Assembly (NCBI RefSeq): GCF_000797465.1
Contig: NZ_JSWG01000008.1
Location: forward strand, 62,001-126,000
DNA from: Psychroserpens jangbogonensis
Lineage (GTDB): Bacteria > Bacteroidota > Bacteroidia > Flavobacteriales > Flavobacteriaceae
Reading direction: 5' to 3'
Length of the DNA: 64,000 nucleotides
Positions 42,621 through 50,503 of the stretch are shown in pieces. Every line of letters begins with the position of its first letter. The stretch's first letter is position 1. The position numbers were made by a program, and so were the translations under genes. The notes under the pieces were generated by a model. The model worked only from the letters and a program-made list of their open reading frames with translations. It was not told where the DNA came from and ran no database searches.

Positions 42621-43288
42621 TATATTAGTTTCATCATTTCAATGGCGACACCAGATGCAGAAGCTGGATTTTGCCCTGTTACCAAGTTTCCGTCAGAAAC
42701 CACAAAAGGATCAAATGGTTCTGTGTATGAAAACTGACCACCTTGTTTTATTAGTTCAGCATCAAGCATAAATGGAATGACCTCATTTAATGTGTGTTTG
42801 TCCATGTTCTCTTCAGCTTCAGTAAATGAATTGATACGCTTCCCTTCTAAAAGATTTTTACCGTTTGATAAAGTCACATTTAATAGTGCTACTGGACCAT
42901 GACACACTGCACCAATTACACGACCGCTTTCATATACCTTTTTGATGGTGTCTTTAACCAATGGGTTAGAAACCATATCAGTCATTGGACCTAAACCTCC
43001 TGGGAAAAATATTGCGTCGTATGCCTCAATATTGATGTCACTCAATTTATGACTAAAATTTAGGTGTTTAAAGCCATTGCCTTCTTTAAAATTCTTACTT
43101 ATTAATTGTGAGTCATCATATCCTACAAATGGAGGAGCACCTCCTTGAATACTTGCAAAATCGACGACATGGCCTTCATTTGTAAATTCAAAGTAAGGGT
43201 CTGCTACTTCCGAGAATTCATAACCTGCAGGATGTTTACCTGTTCCAGTAACGTTAGTACTTGTTACTATAAATAATATATGTTTCAT
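42620..43288 (-). CDS. DJ-1/PfpI family protein (class I glutamine amidotransferase-like, Hsp31-type)
   Basis: 222 aa. KHILFIVTSTN start, FFPGGLGPMTDM (acidic/oxyanion region) and the nucleophile elbow IGAVCHGPVALLN with the reactive Cys followed by His. The length and the G-x-x-P-x-F-V-G-Y-D insert agree with the Hsp31/glyoxalase III-like branch, which removes methylglyoxal or repairs glycated proteins. It heads the leftmost part of the detoxification cluster and is separated from the next gene by a hairpin at 43318-43348, so it forms its own transcription unit. Confidence 0.88.
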   Translation of the reverse strand: MKHILFIVTSTNVTGTGKHPAGYEFSEVADPYFEFTNEGHVVDFASIQGGAPPFVGYDDSQLISKNFKEGNGFKHLNFSHKLSDINIEAYDAIFFPGGLGPMTDMVSNPLVKDTIKKVYESGRVIGAVCHGPVALLNVTLSNGKNLLEGKRINSFTEAEENMDKHTLNEVIPFMLDAELIKQGGQFSYTEPFDPFVVSDGNLVTGQNPASASGVAIEMMKLI

Positions 43289-43317
43289 TGTTTTGTGTTG
43301 TTTAATAATAATTCAAA

Positions 43318-43348
43318 CTAAAGGAATCTGCATAAAGCTTCCTTTAGT
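43318..43348 (-). terminator. Terminator after the esterase-like hydrolase
   Basis: ACTAAAGGAA (43318-43327) pairs with TTCCTTTAGT (43339-43348), with an 11-nt loop. It lies between the stop of the hydrolase gene (43360) and the DJ-1-like gene. Confidence 0.7.
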
Positions 43349-43359
43349 ATGAATGTGTT

Positions 43360-44112
43360 TTAGGCCAATACTTTATTTCCAGAAACACCAGCTTTATGTA
43401 ATGCATCTGCAAGTTTCTTAGGTGCAGTTTCTAAAGGCACATGTCCATATTCTAAAGTCACTGATTCTTCAATCCCTAACATTTTTTGTCCATGCCTTTG
43501 TGCTTTTAATGTAATTACTCTATCTAAAGTCGTTTCAATATATGCTTTTGGAACATTTCCAAAGTTTTCATCTGTCGTGATTACTTTTTCAAAAAACGGT
43601 GTTGTAGATTGTAAAACTAATTTTGGTAATACGGCATCTATTTGTGCTTCTGTAGCTCCACCAAATATCACATTTAAGATAGTTTCTCTACTCATTGTTG
43701 CTGTGCTTTTATCTTCAGAAAAGATTAAATTTTCAAGGAATTCACTGCCTTCGTCTTCTTCAAAAATTTCAACTGCAGTTTTCCCTTCGTAAGGCATGGC
43801 TGAAGCGACAAAAACTAGCTTTTCAATTTTCTCTGGCATTTCTTCAGCAACCTGAGAAATTACGAATCCACCAAAGCTGTGTCCTACCAATATAACTTGA
43901 CCTTCAGTTTTCGTTAATTCTTCTTTGACACGATTAGAATAAAGCGCCATATTGATCTCAGATGTAGGTGTTGTGTCATCACCATGTCCAGGTAAATCGA
44001 TGGCATTCACGGTATGCCCATTTTTTTCTAAATAAGCTGATGTTTCTTCCCATGACCAAGCACCTTCCCATGCGCCATGGATTAATAAAAATGTTTTGTT
44101 TGAATTTTTCAT
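43360..44112 (-). CDS. Alpha/beta hydrolase (Ser nucleophile, EstC-like)
   Basis: 250 aa. LLIHGAWEGAWSWEETSAYL (about residues 9-28) is the oxyanion loop, and ILVGHSFGGFVISQ is the classical G-H-S-x-G-G nucleophile elbow. The C-terminal YGHVPLETAPKKLAD supplies the His. This sequence type is close to small plant methylesterase/EstC-like hydrolases, probably acting on esters or hydroxynitriles. It follows its own hairpin-bounded unit within the redox cluster. Confidence 0.88.
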   Translation of the reverse strand: MKNSNKTFLLIHGAWEGAWSWEETSAYLEKNGHTVNAIDLPGHGDDTTPTSEINMALYSNRVKEELTKTEGQVILVGHSFGGFVISQVAEEMPEKIEKLVFVASAMPYEGKTAVEIFEEDEGSEFLENLIFSEDKSTATMSRETILNVIFGGATEAQIDAVLPKLVLQSTTPFFEKVITTDENFGNVPKAYIETTLDRVITLKAQRHGQKMLGIEESVTLEYGHVPLETAPKKLADALHKAGVSGNKVLA

Positions 44113-44149
44113 TGTGGTATGTTTTTAATGTTAATAATTTATTTTTTAT

Positions 44150-44179
44150 AAATGGGCATCGTGATTTTGATGCCCATTT
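44150..44179 (-). terminator. Terminator after the YdhR-like gene
   Basis: AAATGGGCATC (44150-44160) and GATGCCCATTT (44169-44179) form an 11-bp stem with an 8-nt loop, followed on the minus strand by a run of A/T. It is GC-richer than its surroundings. Confidence 0.8.
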
Positions 44180-44189
44180 ACAATTGCTA

Positions 44190-44510
44190 TTAATCGTAGT
44201 GAGGAGAATTCATTCCTCTACTTGGTAATTCACCTCTGTCTACATCAAATAATTTGACAGTTACAGATGCATTGATAGCCCTTCCTTCTTCAACATATGG
44301 TCCAGTTGCAAAATCCCAAGCTGTTTCTTCGTTTTCAAATTCATACAAACCTCCAAGTGTGTTTGTATTCATTCCAACTAACCATGTTTTACGGATTAAT
44401 CCTGGTACAGTTTTTAGCCTTTCATTTACTGGCTCCCAAATTTCTGGTGTGAAATTCGGTACGTTTGATTGTAGTTCACCATACAGGAAAACTCTTTTTG
44501 ATTTACTCAT
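44190..44510 (-). CDS. YdhR-like monooxygenase (dimeric alpha/beta barrel)
   Basis: 106 aa. LYGELQSNVPNFTPEIWEPV at the N-terminus, then VPGLIRKTWLVGMNTNTLGGLYEFENEETAWDFATGP, the pattern of YdhR-type proteins (ABM fold), with VTVKLFDVDRGELPSRGM at the end. Family members are implicated in metabolism of aromatic compounds. It has its own class II-type Crp/Fnr site (44584-44599) and a terminator, so it is a single-gene unit of the local redox regulon. Confidence 0.85.
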   Translation of the reverse strand: MSKSKRVFLYGELQSNVPNFTPEIWEPVNERLKTVPGLIRKTWLVGMNTNTLGGLYEFENEETAWDFATGPYVEEGRAINASVTVKLFDVDRGELPSRGMNSPHYD

Positions 44511-44554
44511 AATTTTTGTTTTTATATTTGTTTATTATTGTTTTAATACTGATA

Positions 44555-44562
44555 CAAAGTTG
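44555..44562 (-). promoter_or_regulatory. Promoter -7 element CAACTTTG of the YdhR-like gene
   Basis: CAACTTTG on the minus strand, with its last base 36.5 bp from the centre of the palindrome at 44584-44599. The same distance separates the related sites at 45541 and 51127 from their octamers. Confidence 0.7.
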
Positions 44563-44583
44563 AGGTTACTTTGAGGTTTAAAA

Positions 44584-44599
44584 GTTGTCATATGACAAC
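44584..44599 (-). promoter_or_regulatory. Crp/Fnr-type operator, copy 1
   Basis: GTTGTCATATGACAAC, a 16-bp perfect palindrome; 23 bases (44584-44606) are identical to those at 45541-45563. It is centred about 41.5 bp upstream of the predicted transcription start of the YdhR-like gene. It sits in the gap after the stop of 44604-44984. Confidence 0.85.
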
Positions 44600-44603
44600 G
44601 TTT

Positions 44604-44984
44604 TCAGTTTGGCTGTTTTTTGAAACTGCTCAAGGATTCTGTATGTTTTAAGGAGCGTGTCCATAGATCTATTTGCTCAATGGCTTGCGTTAGTGCCGAA
44701 ATTTGAGTGTTGTCAAAATGTCGTTTTAAAAGCATGTATACTTGCTCATAGTTTTTACTATTATTAGAGTTAAGTATATAATCTGTCAAAGCGAAAAGTG
44801 CACGCTCTTTTTCTGAAAAATATGGAACCAGATTCCAAACAGAAACTAAGGACAGTCTTAAATCAGTTTCTCCAAAATTTTTTAGTTCGTTTAAGTGAAG
44901 ATTAATAGAATAGTTGCAATTATTTAGGTAGCCAATTCTAAGTCTGACTAATTCTAAATGACGGATTTCTAATGTAGAATTCAT
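44604..44984 (-). CDS. Carboxymuconolactone decarboxylase-like (AhpD-like) protein, one Cys lost
   Basis: 126 aa. HLELVRLRIGYLNNCNYSINLHLNEL gives the helix of the CMD/AhpD fold. In canonical members this holds C-x-x-C-x-x-x-H; here the second Cys is Ser (Cys23, Ser26, His30), so the peroxidase-type redox pair is lost. The rest (ALFALTDYILNS...EQVYMLLKRHFDNTQISALTQAI) is ordinary for the family. A detoxification role with a different chemistry is possible. It is translated in the order tautomerase gene then this gene. Confidence 0.8.
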   Translation of the reverse strand: MNSTLEIRHLELVRLRIGYLNNCNYSINLHLNELKNFGETDLRLSLVSVWNLVPYFSEKERALFALTDYILNSNNSKNYEQVYMLLKRHFDNTQISALTQAIEQIDLWTRSLKHTESLSSFKKQPN

Positions 44985-45049
44985 GTTTCTATTAATTGTT
45001 GAAACAACTACTTCGACCTTAAGTCGAAGTAGTTAAAACTGGTTACCTA

Positions 45050-45466
45050 TTACCCTTTAGAAATTGCTTCTCCTAATTCTTGATTAGTCATTGCTATTCC
45101 GTCAAGGTTCCATCCACCATCTACGGCATGTACAACATTCACATAGATGTTATCTTTGGGTTGTTTCCCTCCAGATAGCTTGTAAATAATTTCGGTAACT
45201 TCAGCAAAATGTTGTTTAATAACTGTTTGGTCTGCAAGTGCAAATGAAGGGACTTTCCATTCGGCCCAAGCCCCTAAGAATTCTTCTCCTCCAGAGAAAG
45301 ATGAACCTTTAGGTACAATATGTACATTGGCAGTGATATTTGGTGTCATAACTGTATTGCCAGTTAAACCATGATTTTTTAATAAGGAATTAGTAATTTG
45401 AACTATGGCTTCCTTTACTTTTTCTGAAGGCAAGACACCTTCTGTTAATGTTAATGTAAGTGGCAT
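45050..45466 (-). CDS. 4-oxalocrotonate tautomerase-like protein
   Basis: 138 aa starting MPLTLTLTEGVL; after Met removal Pro2 is the catalytic N-terminal base of the tautomerase superfamily. Two beta-alpha-beta units are visible (residues ~1-45 and ~80-125), so it is a long, fused form. Substrate unknown. The upstream Crp/Fnr-type site at 45541-45556 and -7 octamer CACCTTTG indicate that it is the first gene of a two-gene transcript with the AhpD-like gene. Confidence 0.8.
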   Translation of the reverse strand: MPLTLTLTEGVLPSEKVKEAIVQITNSLLKNHGLTGNTVMTPNITANVHIVPKGSSFSGGEEFLGAWAEWKVPSFALADQTVIKQHFAEVTEIIYKLSGGKQPKDNIYVNVVHAVDGGWNLDGIAMTNQELGEAISKG

Positions 45467-45511
45467 AATATATCTGTTTTAAATTGCGAACTTTAGTGTT
45501 CATCAACATTA

Positions 45512-45519
45512 CAAAGGTG
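45512..45519 (-). promoter_or_regulatory. Promoter -7 element CACCTTTG of the tautomerase gene
   Basis: CACCTTTG on the minus strand; its last base at 45512 is 36.5 bp from the palindrome centre (45548.5). Confidence 0.7.
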
Positions 45520-45540
45520 CCACCGAATAGAATTTTAATA

Positions 45541-45556
45541 GTTGTCATATGACAAC
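45541..45556 (-). promoter_or_regulatory. Crp/Fnr-type operator, copy 2
   Basis: GTTGTCATATGACAAC, identical to copy 1, including seven further downstream bases. Centred at about -41.5 of the tautomerase promoter. The Crp/Fnr regulator gene lies about 100 bp away (45657), a natural candidate to bind it. Confidence 0.85.
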
Positions 45557-45591
45557 GTTTTCAAAGAATTGAAAATTGAAAAGAGGATAAA

Positions 45592-45619
45592 AAAAAAGCC
45601 CTTTACTGAAAGGCTTTTG
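45592..45619 (-). terminator. Terminator after the Crp/Fnr gene
   Basis: AAAAGCC and GGCTTTT arms around a 9-11 nt loop, flanked by A/T runs. It lies between the stop of the Crp/Fnr gene (45657) and the operator at 45541. Confidence 0.65.
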
Positions 45620-45656
45620 CATGTTTAATAAAATAATTGAAACTAAGATTCAATTT

Positions 45657-46226
45657 TTAAAGTTGTGCCCGTAATTTACTAAGTGTAGAGTTTGTCATCC
45701 CTAAATATGAAGCTACCGCTTTGCTGGATATTCTGGTTAATAGTTTAGGTTCATGCTCCATAACCCAGCGCAATTTATCAATACCTTCCATTCCTAAAAA
45801 GCTATAAATCCGCATTTGAGAGTGGATAAAAGCAAATTCCATAAATTTATTATAAACATCTCTAAATTCAGGAACGGTTTCAACAAGTTTAAAAAAACTA
45901 TCGCGACTTATAATAAGCAAGTCTGAAGGTTCAATAGAGACTAAGAAATCTCTCGATGGTTTCTGCAAAACAAAACTAGTAATAGCTGTAATTATTTGAT
46001 CTTCCAAGGCAAAATATGCTGTTGCTTCATTCCCCTTACTATCAATTTCATACATTCTTAGACAACCTTTATTTATGAAGTAAAAATTCTTACAAACTTG
46101 ACCAACTGAACACAAAATTTCATTACGCTTTGTTTTTAAAGGTTTAAAATGTGAAGTGACTTTTTGGATTGATTCACTATTAATGTTTGAATTATCCTTA
46201 AGGTATTGTTCTAATTGGTTATACAT
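45657..46226 (-). CDS. Crp/Fnr family transcriptional regulator
   Basis: 189 aa. cNMP-binding beta-roll (LKTKRNEILCSVGQVCKNFYFINKGCLRMYEID, about residues 30-62, then ALEDQIITAITSFV) and a short C-terminal HTH (ISSKAVASYLGMTNSTLSKLRAQ). It lacks the Fe-S Cys cluster of Fnr, like many Bacteroidota family members. The recognition helix is at the extreme C-terminus. It is probably the activator of the GTTGTC/GACAAC sites at 44584, 45541 and 51127. It is transcribed alone, away from the tautomerase gene. Confidence 0.9.
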   Translation of the reverse strand: MYNQLEQYLKDNSNINSESIQKVTSHFKPLKTKRNEILCSVGQVCKNFYFINKGCLRMYEIDSKGNEATAYFALEDQIITAITSFVLQKPSRDFLVSIEPSDLLIISRDSFFKLVETVPEFRDVYNKFMEFAFIHSQMRIYSFLGMEGIDKLRWVMEHEPKLLTRISSKAVASYLGMTNSTLSKLRAQL

Positions 46227-46394
46227 TTTTTACTGGTATTTATACGTTATGAAATATCGTTTTTAAGATACAAAATGTATTTAATAATTTTATAGCAGTC
46301 CGGAGTTATCTATATCTACTGGAAGGCAAAACCTGTTTATGAACTAAATAGTCAATGTTTAAAAAAAGTAAGCACTAATTTATAGTGCCCTCTT

Positions 46395-46853
46395 TTATTT
46401 TATTAAGGTGAATGATGCCTTTAACCCGACACAAAAATTTCTAGGGAGTTTATCAACACCAAAAATTGCTCTTGAATGAGTTCCCTTTGAGCCAAGAATT
46501 TTTACAAACAGGTCTGAAGCTCCATTGGCAACAATAGGAGATTCGTCCCAATCCTCACCAGATTGAAAATATACATCGATCTCATTTAAACCTACTATAT
46601 TATCAAATCCAATTTTAGCATTAATTTGAGCTAATACATTTAACGCACAAAGCTCCATAGCTTCATATCCTTCTTGTGTTGTTAATTCATTACCTAATCT
46701 TCCCTGAAACAAATATGTCTCATTCTTAATTGGAAATTGGATGGCAATGTAAGCTATATTTCCTCTTGTATTCACTGACACATAAGAACCTCCTGGAGTT
46801 GAAACTTCAGGTAATTCGAGGTTATACTTCACTAGGTTTTCAATTGGATTCAT
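46395..46853 (-). CDS. RidA (YjgF) family protein
   Basis: 152 aa. N-terminal GSYVSVNTRGNIAYIAIQFP, then the family's central YEAMELCALNVLAQINAKIGFDNIVGLNEIDVYF and C-terminal GSKGTHSRAIFGVDKLPRNFCVGLKAS. The Arg in HSRAIFGVDKLP corresponds to the conserved ligand Arg of RidA, which hydrolyses reactive enamine/imine intermediates. The gene follows the old-yellow-enzyme gene by 23 bp in the same direction, so they share a transcript. A disrupted copy of its 3' end lies at 42578-42620. Confidence 0.88.
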   Translation of the reverse strand: MNPIENLVKYNLELPEVSTPGGSYVSVNTRGNIAYIAIQFPIKNETYLFQGRLGNELTTQEGYEAMELCALNVLAQINAKIGFDNIVGLNEIDVYFQSGEDWDESPIVANGASDLFVKILGSKGTHSRAIFGVDKLPRNFCVGLKASFTLIK

Positions 46854-46876
46854 TTTAAAAATACTTAAGTTAATTA

Positions 46877-47947
46877 TTAATAATCGGTATATCCTATTTC
46901 ACTTGGCGAATAAAAAGTATCCATATCTGGCGCTACTAATTCTGTATTATTCTGAAGTTTTTCAACCAGATTAGGGTTAGATATAAAAGGTCTTCCTACG
47001 TACACTAAGTCTAAACCACTCGCTAAAATAGCATTTGCTTTTTCTTCTGAATTAACATCACCACCTGAAATCACAACACCTTGAAAATTTTCTTTAATAA
47101 TTTTTTTGATATCCAGTGTGAAATCAGGAGCACCAAAAGCGACTCTCTGATCGACAATATGAATATAAGCCAGTTCTATTTTTGCTAACTCACGAGCAAG
47201 GTAAATGAAAGTTCCTTCCAATGCTTCGTAATCAGATTGCATATCATTATACGCTCCATAAGGTGAAACTCGAATTCCTACTTTATCAGAACCAATCTCA
47301 TCCGCTACTTTTTTAGCAGTTTCTAATACAAATCTAGTTCTGTTTTCAATTGAACCTCCATACTGGTCTTCTCTTCGATTGGATTTAGGGTTCATAAACT
47401 GATTCATTAAATATCCATTAGCCGCATGCAATTCAATACCATCAATTCCTGCTTCATTTACTAGTCGTTTAGCAGCAACAACATATTCGTTTTGAGTACT
47501 CACTATCTCGTCAAGCGTCATGGCTTTTGGTGAATCATGTGCAACCATTCCTGTTTCTGTAAACATCTCGCCTGCCGCAATAATACTAGATGGAGCTAAC
47601 GTCACAGTTCCATCTGGCATATTTGCCTTGGCTGTAATTCTCCCTGTATGCATTAGCTGTACAAATATTTTCCCTCCTTCAGAATGTACCGAATCTGCGA
47701 TTTTTTTCCATCCAGTAATTTGTTCATCCGAATAAGCACCTGGTATACGTGGATACCCAATACCATTTGGAGACGGTGAAGTACCTTCACTTATAATGAG
47801 TCCTGCACTCGCTCTTTGTTGGTAATACTTTGCCATCAAATCGTTTGGAATATTGTCTATAGCTCGACACCGAGTTAATGGTGCCATTACAATTCTATTT
47901 TTTAATTCTATGGTCTTTCCCAATTGGAAACTATCAAATACATTCAT
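46877..47947 (-). CDS. Old yellow enzyme family alkene reductase (NADH:flavin oxidoreductase)
   Basis: 356 aa from the ATG at 47947 (MNVFDSFQLGKTIELKNRI). FMN barrel: KNRIVMAPLTRCRAIDNIPN, then the catalytic/ligand part IDGIELHAANGYLMNQFMNPKSN and RREDQYGGSIENR, with VVISGGDVNSEEKANAI as the phosphate-binding segment. It reduces activated C=C bonds (N-ethylmaleimide-like) with FMN, a common electrophile detoxification step. A preceding in-frame Met at 47965 is less likely. It forms an operon with the RidA gene. Confidence 0.92.
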   Translation of the reverse strand: MNVFDSFQLGKTIELKNRIVMAPLTRCRAIDNIPNDLMAKYYQQRASAGLIISEGTSPSPNGIGYPRIPGAYSDEQITGWKKIADSVHSEGGKIFVQLMHTGRITAKANMPDGTVTLAPSSIIAAGEMFTETGMVAHDSPKAMTLDEIVSTQNEYVVAAKRLVNEAGIDGIELHAANGYLMNQFMNPKSNRREDQYGGSIENRTRFVLETAKKVADEIGSDKVGIRVSPYGAYNDMQSDYEALEGTFIYLARELAKIELAYIHIVDQRVAFGAPDFTLDIKKIIKENFQGVVISGGDVNSEEKANAILASGLDLVYVGRPFISNPNLVEKLQNNTELVAPDMDTFYSPSEIGYTDY

Positions 47948-47961
47948 TTTTTTTATTTTAA

Positions 47962-47999
47962 ACATTCATTGATTGACTTTTAGTAAAGTCTATGAATGT
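47962..47999 (-). terminator. Hairpin after bshB1
   Basis: ACATTCAT (47962-47969) pairs with ATGAATGT (47992-47999), and the inner GACTTT (47975-47980) with AAAGTC (47985-47990). T-rich minus-strand DNA follows. It separates bshB1 from the alkene reductase gene. Confidence 0.65.
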
Positions 48000-48055
48000 G
48001 TATTAATTATAATTTAGATTTCAATTACTATTTGTCGTAATTTCTGTGTTTCATT

Positions 48056-48772
48056 TCAGATTAATTGAAAAAAATCTTGCACTCCTAAATATCTACTTAC
48101 TGTAAATCCTTCCGCATATTTAGCATTGATTGGTCTTCCATAAATACTATTGATGCTTTTTACTTGGTCTAATAATCCTAAGATAGAGTTAGGCTCGTTT
48201 TTTTTGGGTTTCACAAATTGTGATTGGAAGGCTTTAATCGCTTCAATTTTTTTGTCCATCTCTGTTGAAATATCGATAACAAAATCAGGATCAATAAAAT
48301 AATCTTGAATGTAATGATATACTGTTTTTGGTCTCCAAGGACCTTGAGCCTCTCCATTTAAAAAAGTTTCCTTCTTTTTAAGACCTGATAAAAACGAGGA
48401 ATCTGCAACCAATTTCGCAGCATTAGCGTGATCTGGATGACGATCATAAATGGCATTGGCCAATACAATTTCTGGCTGGTATTTTCTAATTGCTTTAATG
48501 ACTAATAACCGACTTGCTTCGTTATTTTCTATAGAGCCATCAGCTAGTCCTAATTGTTCTCGATATTGAATTTCTAATATTTTAGAAGCATCATCTGATT
48601 CTTTTTTTCTAGTTTCTGGAGTTCCAAAAGTTCCCATTTCACCAGCTGTCATGTCTACTATAGCAACTGTCTTACCTAATGCAATATGCTTTAATAAAAC
48701 ACCAGCTGCTGCACATTCTACATCATCAGGATGTGCTCCAAAAGCTAAAATATCTACTTTATAATTTTTCAT
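48056..48772 (-). CDS. bshB1: Bacillithiol biosynthesis deacetylase BshB1
   Basis: 238 aa. GAHPDDVECAAAGVLLKH (His14-Pro-Asp-Asp17) is the LmbE/PIG-L metal site, with YDRHPDHANAAKLVADS supplying the second His pair. BshB1 removes acetate from GlcNAc-malate to give glucosaminyl-malate on the way to bacillithiol, a low-molecular-weight thiol found in Bacteroidota and Firmicutes. Its location beside a tautomerase, an alkene reductase and RidA fits thiol-based electrophile detoxification. The bshA and bshC genes are not in the window. Confidence 0.92.
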   Translation of the reverse strand: MKNYKVDILAFGAHPDDVECAAAGVLLKHIALGKTVAIVDMTAGEMGTFGTPETRKKESDDASKILEIQYREQLGLADGSIENNEASRLLVIKAIRKYQPEIVLANAIYDRHPDHANAAKLVADSSFLSGLKKKETFLNGEAQGPWRPKTVYHYIQDYFIDPDFVIDISTEMDKKIEAIKAFQSQFVKPKKNEPNSILGLLDQVKSINSIYGRPINAKYAEGFTVSRYLGVQDFFQLI

Positions 48773-48793
48773 TTAAATTTTGGCCTTACTTAT

Positions 48794-49789
48794 TTAACTT
48801 CTTCCTATTTCTAGAATTTGACGAATCATCTGATTTGTGAAACCCCATTCATTATCATACCATGTCATAACTTTAAGCAAGTCTCCATCTACAACTCTGG
48901 TCATATTCAAATCTACAGTTGAAGCATAAGGACTCTTTACTATATCTGAAGACACTATAGGTTCTGTTGTTGTCGACAAAATGTTGTTATATCGTGATGT
49001 TTTAGCTTCTTCCTCAAAAATGGCATTTACTTCTTCAACCGTAACAGGTCGTTCCATTACAAAAGTCAAATCTGAAAGAGATCCTACAGGAATTGGAACT
49101 CGTATCGCTACTCCATCAAATTTCCCTAAATATTATGGTAAGGCTTTCGTTGTTGCAATTGCAGCACCAGTTGTTGTGGGCACAATATTAGCAGCACCAG
49201 CACGACCCATTCTATAATTCTTTTCAGAAGGTCCATCTACCATGCTTTGTGATGCTGTATAGGCATGGACTGTTGTCATAATTGCCTTTTTAATTCCAAT
49301 TCTTCTTCCCAATACTTCAACTACAGGACTAATGTTATTTGTAGTACAACTTGCGCAGGAGAAAATGTTGGTTAGACCATCTTTTGAGTTTACACCATGA
49401 ACTACTGTAGGTGTATCTTCACTTTTTGTAGGTGCGGAAATGATTACAGTCTTAGCTCCTGCCTTGATATGCTTTTCGGCATCTTCACGAGCTGTAAAGA
49501 AACCCGTGCTTTCAATAACTACATCGATGTTGTTATCTTTCCATGGTAATTCTTCAGGGTTTCTTAAAGAATTGTATTTTATTTTTTGTCCGTTTATGAT
49601 CAGGTTTTCAGCATCGTGAGACACTTCTTTTTCATAGATTCCGTAGACTGAGTCATACTTTAAAAGATATGCTATATTTTCAATCGAAATAATATCGTTT
49701 ACTGCTAATAGTTCTAATTCTGGTGTATCTAAAATTACTTTTAAAGCCGCTCTTCCGATACGACCCATTCCGTTTATTGCTATGTTCAT
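48794..49789 (-). pseudogene. gap: Type I glyceraldehyde-3-phosphate dehydrogenase with an in-frame stop
   Basis: 331 codons plus stop, standard GAPDH length. The NAD loop NGMGRIGRAALK, the catalytic SCASCTTNNISPV (Cys in SCTTN) and the C-terminal SWYDNEWGFTNQM-like segment (TWYDNEWGFTNQMIRQI) are intact. At 49133-49135 a TAA replaces a codon in the conserved KALP-x-YLGKFDG stretch. A single change from GAA (Glu) would restore the frame. It is therefore either a pseudogene, an assembly or sequencing error, or read through. The second part (from 49132 to 48794) keeps frame. It is probably the secondary, anabolic or stress paralog. Confidence 0.85.
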
Positions 49790-49801
49790 CTTACATGTAT
49801 T

Positions 49802-50419
49802 TTATAGTTTGACTTTTTCTTTTAGTTCATTAATTTCTTTCTCTAGTGAGTCAATATATTTTTGTTGAGGAGAAAAGGCATCTTCAATTTCATTTACCGT
49901 ATACCTTGGAGTAATGTGTTGCGGACAATTCCAATCATAGGCTTCAATATGGAAAACCATCATACGTTCTGGTCGAAATTTGTAATCTTTCAAATCGAGT
50001 GACTCAAATAACTCTTCATTATCTTTAAGTTCTATTACTTCCGCTTTAGCGAAAACCTTGAGTCGTGTCTTAGTTGGGTAATCTACCATGATTAGAGATA
50101 CATTTTTATTAGTTGCCATATTTCCAACAGACACATATTGCTTGTTCCCCACAAAATCTATAAATCCTATTCGTTTTGAATCTAATACTTTTAAAAAGCC
50201 TTTTGGACCGCCACGATGCTGTATATATGGGAATTCTTTCACTCCAATTGTTGCCAAATAAAAACTATCTCGATCCATGATAAATGATGTTTCCTTATTC
50301 GTTAACCCATCAATCACATAAAACTTTTCCATACGCTCATAACTTTTGCGACTACCAGCTTTTTCTTGTAATTTTTTTACTGATTCTGTGAATGCTATTT
50401 CTGCGAAGTTTTTAGCCAT
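49802..50419 (-). CDS. Pyridoxamine 5'-phosphate oxidase-family protein
   Basis: 205 aa. The FMN-binding split-barrel pattern of this family is visible in FYLATIGVKEFPYIQHRGGPKGFLKVLD and RIGFIDFVGNKQYVSVGNMATNKNVSLIMVDYPTKTRLKVFAKAEVI, followed by a conserved HIEAYDWNCPQHITPRY. Members of this branch are general FMN-dependent reductases rather than PNPO itself. The gene precedes gap by 13 bp, so both share a transcript with the promoter somewhere upstream at 50420-50503. Confidence 0.85.
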   Translation of the reverse strand: MAKNFAEIAFTESVKKLQEKAGSRKSYERMEKFYVIDGLTNKETSFIMDRDSFYLATIGVKEFPYIQHRGGPKGFLKVLDSKRIGFIDFVGNKQYVSVGNMATNKNVSLIMVDYPTKTRLKVFAKAEVIELKDNEELFESLDLKDYKFRPERMMVFHIEAYDWNCPQHITPRYTVNEIEDAFSPQQKYIDSLEKEINELKEKVKL

Positions 50420-50466
50420 GATGTTTATTATTTAATTATGATTGTTTTGATTTCAAAAAATAATAA

Positions 50467-50497
50467 GGGAAGAAAAATCATTATAATCCTTCTTCCC
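50467..50497 (-). terminator. Terminator after the membrane protein at 50504
   Basis: GGGAAGAA (50467-50474) pairs with TTCTTCCC (50490-50497), an 8-bp stem with a 15-nt loop and A/T flanks. It ends the 50504-50929 unit before the flavin gene. Confidence 0.65.
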
Positions 50498-50503
50498 ATT
50501 TTA

